From: Actinomycetota bacterium
GTDB taxonomy: Bacteria > Actinomycetota > Acidimicrobiia > Acidimicrobiales > CAIXPF01
NCBI GenBank assembly: GCA_016870475.1
Contig: VGBO01000001.1
Coordinates: 67,515-112,145 of the forward strand
Direction: 5' to 3'
Length of the DNA stretch: 44,631 nucleotides
A program made the position numbers and the translations under genes. Positions 41,636-44,631 of this stretch are shown in pieces (the first letter of the stretch is position 1; every line of letters begins with the position of its first letter). The notes beneath the pieces are model-generated. The model did not search any database, was not told where the DNA came from, and worked only from the letters and a program-made list of their open reading frames with translations.

Positions 41636-41641
41636 ACCCTA
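41636..41641 (-). promoter_or_regulatory. -10 box TAGGGT overlapping CaiB stop codon
   Basis: Minus-strand TAGGGT, 7 nt before the GTG at 41628. Its TAG (41641-41639) is the stop codon of the upstream CoA-transferase. Confidence 0.6.
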
Positions 41642-42868
41642 GTGGTCGGCGTGCTGCAGCACGCCCCGTTCCTCGAGGCGCGCGATCTCCGCTCGGTCGA
41701 GGCCGAGGAGCTCCCCGAGCACTTCGGCGTTGTGCTGGCCGAGCATCGGCGCCCACAGCTCCGGGTTCGTCCCGGGACCGTCAGGCCGGTCGGTGAACCG
41801 GAACGGGAACCCCGGTGCGACGAAGTCGCCGACGATCGGGTCGGAGATCGTGCGCACCATCCCGCGCTCCACGAAGTACGGGTCCGTCAGGGTCGCCTTC
41901 GGCGTGAGCACGGGCGAGTTCGGCACCCGACAGCGGTCGAGGACCTCGAGGATCTCGGCGTCGGTACGGAACGTGGCCATCCAAGCCTCGATCAGCGCGT
42001 TCAGCGCCGGACGGTTCGCCACACGCTCCGCCGGGGTCGCGAAGTCGGGATCGGTGACCAGGTCCGGTCGACCAAGCGCCTCGCAGAGCGCCGGCCACTG
42101 CCGTTCAAGGCAGAGCACGACGATCCACCCCTCCGGGCTGCGGAACGTGCCGGCCGGGGAGACGGCCGGATGGTCCCGACCGGCCCGCACCGGGTCGCTG
42201 CCGTCGACCGACGCCGCCTGCACGTTCACCTCGTGCATCCAGTAGAGCGAGTCGACGAGGGACAGCTCGATGTGCTGACCCCGACCGGTGCGGGACCGGG
42301 AGAAGAGCGCGGTCGAGATCGCCGCGAACGCGTGGAGGCCCGTCGTCTGGTCGGCGATCGCCGCGGAGACGAAGTACGGCGGCCCGTCCCGGTCACCGGT
42401 CATGTGCATGAGTCCGGCGTACGCCTGGCCGACGAGGTCGAACGCGACCTTGTCGGACCGGCAGCCCTCGCGGCCGAACCCGGTGATCGACACGACGATC
42501 AGGTCCGGGCGGTCGGCGGCGAGCACGTCGTAGGTGAGCCCCTTCCGCTCGACGACCCCCGGCCCGAAGTTCTCCACCACGACGTCGACCTCTCCGGCGA
42601 GCCGGCGGATCAGGTCGAGCGCCGTGGGGTCGGAGAGGTCCACGCACAGGCTGCGCTTCCCACGGTTCTGCTGCACGAAGTACGCACTGCGCCCGTTCCG
42701 GATCGCCGGGAGCCCGCGTGCCGGGTCGCCACCCGGGGCAAGCTCGACCTTGATCACGTCGGCACCGAGCTCCGCCATCATGCGGGTGCAGCACGGCCCC
42801 GACAGGTACTGCGTCAGGTCGAGCACCCGGATGCCGCTCAACAGGTCGTTGCGATCGTGATCCCCCAT
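41639..42868 (-). CDS. CaiB/BaiF family CoA-transferase
   Basis: Class III CoA-transferase, 409 residues, paralog of the 22125-23360 gene. Shared blocks: [62 protein letters not shown] and [10 protein letters not shown]. Catalytic aspartate D173 in SAAIADQTTG. The ATG at 42868 is chosen over the earlier in-frame start because TACGAT lies 8 nt upstream and similarity begins there. The UAG stop is reused in the EthD promoter. Divergent from the crotonase at 42937 with 68 bp between starts. Confidence 0.9.
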   Translation of the reverse strand: MGDHDRNDLLSGIRVLDLTQYLSGPCCTRMMAELGADVIKVELAPGGDPARGLPAIRNGRSAYFVQQNRGKRSLCVDLSDPTALDLIRRLAGEVDVVVENFGPGVVERKGLTYDVLAADRPDLIVVSITGFGREGCRSDKVAFDLVGQAYAGLMHMTGDRDGPPYFVSAAIADQTTGLHAFAAISTALFSRSRTGRGQHIELSLVDSLYWMHEVNVQAASVDGSDPVRAGRDHPAVSPAGTFRSPEGWIVVLCLERQWPALCEALGRPDLVTDPDFATPAERVANRPALNALIEAWMATFRTDAEILEVLDRCRVPNSPVLTPKATLTDPYFVERGMVRTISDPIVGDFVAPGFPFRFTDRPDGPGTNPELWAPMLGQHNAEVLGELLGLDRAEIARLEERGVLQHADH

Positions 42869-42876
42869 GGCGGCGC

Positions 42877-42882
42877 ATCGTA
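42877..42882 (-). promoter_or_regulatory. -10 box TACGAT for CaiB 41639-42868
   Basis: Minus-strand TACGAT, 8 nt before the ATG at 42868. Confidence 0.55.
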
Positions 42883-42924
42883 GGGGGTGCCCCCGCCGCC
42901 CGTCGGCGGTCACGCCGGTCGCGG

Positions 42925-42930
42925 TAGCGT
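42925..42930 (+). promoter_or_regulatory. -10 box TAGCGT for crotonase 42937-43764
   Basis: TAGCGT ends 6 nt before the GTG at 42937. Confidence 0.6.
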
Positions 42931-42936
42931 CCCGGC

Positions 42937-43764
42937 GTGGCCGACTACCGATCGCTCGACCTGCTGCACGTGACCGTCGCGGAGGGGGTGGCGACCGTCG
43001 TGATCGACCATCCGCCCGTGAACCTCTTCGATGCCGCCCAGATGCGTGAGTTCGCCCAGCTCGCCCGCCTGCTCGAGGCGGACGACGACGTCCGGGTCGT
43101 CGTGTTCCGCTCCGCGAACCCCGACTTCTTCATCGCGCACGCCGACGTCGCCGGGATCCTCGACATCCCCGCCGACCAGCCGCCCGCGACCAAGCTCGGC
43201 GGGTTCAGCGGCATGGTGGACCGGTTCCGCACCATGCCGAAGGCGACCATCGCCGTGATCGAGGGGCGGGTCGGCGGCGGCGGCAGCGAGTTCACGCTGT
43301 CCTGCGACATGCGGTTCGCCGCCTTCGGCCGAGCCGTGTTCAACCAGCCGGAGGTCGCGCTCGGGATCCTCCCGGGGGGCACGGGCACACAGCGACTCGC
43401 CCGTCTCGCCGGCCGGAGCCGCGCGCTCGAGATCATCCTCGGCAGCGACGACTTCGATGCGGCCACCGCCGAGCGGTACGGGTGGGTGAACCGGGCGCTG
43501 CCCCCCGAGGAGCTCTGGCCCTTCGTCGACCGGCTCGCCCGACGCATCGCGTCGTTCCCGCCGCAGGCCGTCGCGGAGTCGAAGGCGCTCGTGAACCTCG
43601 CCGACGGGGCGATCGTCGAGGCGATCCTCACGGAACAGGACGGGTTCAACCGCCTGCACCCGCTGCCGGAGGTCCGCGCCCGCATGCAGCGCTTCCTCGC
43701 TCAGGGCGGACAGACGCCCGAGGGTGAGGCCCGCCTCGGCGACCTCGTCACCGAGATCGGCTGA
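42937..43764 (+). CDS. enoyl-CoA hydratase/isomerase (both catalytic Glu present)
   Basis: Crotonase-fold enzyme, 275 residues. The oxyanion region reads FFIAHADVAGI in place of the more usual AGAD, so the first part of the hole is unusual (H at the Gly position). The second part, GGGGSEFTLSCD, contains E118, and NQPEVALGILPGGTGTQRL contains E139; both hydratase glutamates are therefore present. The C-terminus is slightly longer than typical and has no FKEGxxAFxEKR ending. The GTG at 42937 has TAGCGT 6 nt upstream. Convergent with the last gene of the window. Confidence 0.88.
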   Translation: MADYRSLDLLHVTVAEGVATVVIDHPPVNLFDAAQMREFAQLARLLEADDDVRVVVFRSANPDFFIAHADVAGILDIPADQPPATKLGGFSGMVDRFRTMPKATIAVIEGRVGGGGSEFTLSCDMRFAAFGRAVFNQPEVALGILPGGTGTQRLARLAGRSRALEIILGSDDFDAATAERYGWVNRALPPEELWPFVDRLARRIASFPPQAVAESKALVNLADGAIVEAILTEQDGFNRLHPLPEVRARMQRFLAQGGQTPEGEARLGDLVTEIG

Positions 43765-43776
43765 ACCGCCCGGCGC

Positions 43777-44628
43777 TCAGTCCTCGAGCCAGGCGTTGAA
43801 GCGCGGCGTCCGCTTCTCCCGGAAGGACATCTCGCCCTCCTTCGCGTCGGGGTGCCAGTCGGTGATCGCCGTCTTCGACGCGATCTCGTCGCAGGCCTGC
43901 GCCCAGCCGAGCTCCGCTGCCGCGTAGAGGGAGCGCTTCAGCAGGCGCATGGCGACCTGCGGACCCGAGGCGAGTTCGGCGGCGAGTGCCGCGGTCCGGT
44001 CGGCGAGCTCGGCCGGCGGGCACACCTCGTGCACGAGTCCGAGCGCGAGGGCTTCCTCGGCCGGGACGATCCGCTTGCGCATCGTGAAGTCGAGCGCCTT
44101 GGCGAGACCGAGGTGCTGGACGAGCAGGTACTGGCCGCCCTCGTCGGGCAGGAGGCCGAATCGGAGCGTCGCGGAACCGAGCCGGGCGTCGGTCGACGCG
44201 ATCCGGAAGTCGCAGGAGAGCGCGAGGGAGAACCCGGTCTGGATCGCGAACCCGTTCAAAGCCGCGATCGTCAGCTTGTCGAGCTCGCGGACCGCACGGT
44301 TCACCGCCTGGGAGACGGTGCGCAGACCGTTGTAGGTACCGAGAGCGTTCGTGTGCCCCGGGTGCACCATCGGCACCGAGGTCGGCGCGTTGGCGTCGGA
44401 TCCATAGCCGCCGGTGAGGTCGTCGCCGGCGCAGAACGCCCGCCCCTCGCCGGTGAAGACGACGACGCGGACCTTCTCGTCGAGCTGGATCTGCGTGCAC
44501 AGCTCGATGAGGTCGCGCTTCATGCCGACCGTCATGCCGTTCATCCGCTCCGGACGGTCGAACGTGACGGTGACGACACCGAGCTCGCCGACCTCAACCC
44601 GAAACCCCTGGTACGCACGCTGCAACAT
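43777..44628 (-). CDS. enoyl-CoA hydratase/isomerase-family protein
   Basis: Crotonase-fold protein, 283 residues. Motifs are AFCAGDDLTGGYGSD, then NGFAIQTGFSLALSCDFRIAS and SATLRFGLLPDEGGQYLL. The first hydratase glutamate is replaced by Ser (TGFSLAL) and the second by Thr (SATLRFG), while the nearby PDEGG is of the type seen in isomerase and phenylacetate-pathway crotonases, so an isomerase-like role is more likely. The ending REKRTPRFNAWLED is family-typical. The ATG at 44628 lies 3 bp from the window edge, so a longer N-terminus and the promoter cannot be excluded. Confidence 0.85.
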   Translation of the reverse strand: MLQRAYQGFRVEVGELGVVTVTFDRPERMNGMTVGMKRDLIELCTQIQLDEKVRVVVFTGEGRAFCAGDDLTGGYGSDANAPTSVPMVHPGHTNALGTYNGLRTVSQAVNRAVRELDKLTIAALNGFAIQTGFSLALSCDFRIASTDARLGSATLRFGLLPDEGGQYLLVQHLGLAKALDFTMRKRIVPAEEALALGLVHEVCPPAELADRTAALAAELASGPQVAMRLLKRSLYAAAELGWAQACDEIASKTAITDWHPDAKEGEMSFREKRTPRFNAWLED

Positions 44629-44631
44629 GCA

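Noticed and set aside
1-44631. tRNA/rRNA genes, CRISPR arrays, transposases, phage genes, attachment sites
   Set aside because: I saw no repeat-spacer pattern, no transposase or integrase motifs and no RNA-gene signature; intergenic gaps are too small for most of these.

Overview
This is a compact, very GC-rich chromosomal segment with no visible mobile DNA. The gene content points to a high-GC actinobacterium, possibly of the Acidimicrobiia: F420-type luciferase-like oxidoreductases, several CaiB/BaiF CoA-transferases and crotonases, an AMACR/Mcr-type racemase, a DUF3039 protein, a DinG-type helicase and an aconitase A. The class-level placement is inference. I found no rRNA, tRNA, CRISPR array, insertion sequence or prophage, and no intergenic stretch over 300 bases.

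Layout. 1-305: tail of an EmrB/QacA-type MFS exporter. 329-4331: divergent cysS and an archaeal-type valS. 4347-8457: a short MscS channel, a crotonase, zinc-free L31, DUF3039-serB, and a second crotonase. 8484-14618: Mcr racemase, a dimethylformamidase-like enzyme with a VOC protein, an alpha/beta hydrolase, and an iron-sulfur (6-4) photolyase-type protein. 14705-22081: ychF, a beta-propeller lipoprotein, a desaturase-MFS pair, and acnA. 22125-27763: CaiB, a tandem CaiB fusion translationally coupled to an MFS transporter, a DUF985 cupin, and an HxlR regulator. 27885-33938: a lone molybdopterin subunit of the xanthine dehydrogenase family, DinG, an F420 oxidoreductase, and a TauE/SafE permease. 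33943-37824: an alpha/beta hydrolase with no nucleophile, an NYN-LOTUS RNA-binding protein with a 13-codon upstream ORF, an MBL hydrolase, and a RidA-like protein. 37812-44628: acyl-CoA carboxylase beta subunit, three crotonases, an F420 oxidoreductase, an EthD protein and another CaiB.

The unifying metabolic theme is acyl-CoA chemistry: CoA transfer or racemisation, hydration/isomerisation, carboxylation, and desaturation. Housekeeping genes (cysS, valS, serB, rpmE, ychF, acnA) are interspersed.

The strongest non-coding signal is regulatory. Twenty of the roughly 38 starts have a TAnnnT hexamer ending 6-8 nt before the start codon, and four more have one at 5-11 nt. This is the geometry of a -10 box driving leaderless mRNA. 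At five gene junctions the UAG stop codon of the upstream gene is itself the first half of the next gene's -10 box. I used this pattern to settle several starts. Other items of interest are a CoA-transferase fusion with one domain lacking the catalytic Asp, an epoxide-hydrolase-like protein with GHGWG in place of GHDWG, a RidA-like protein lacking the key Arg, and a MscS protein truncated after its pore and beta domain.
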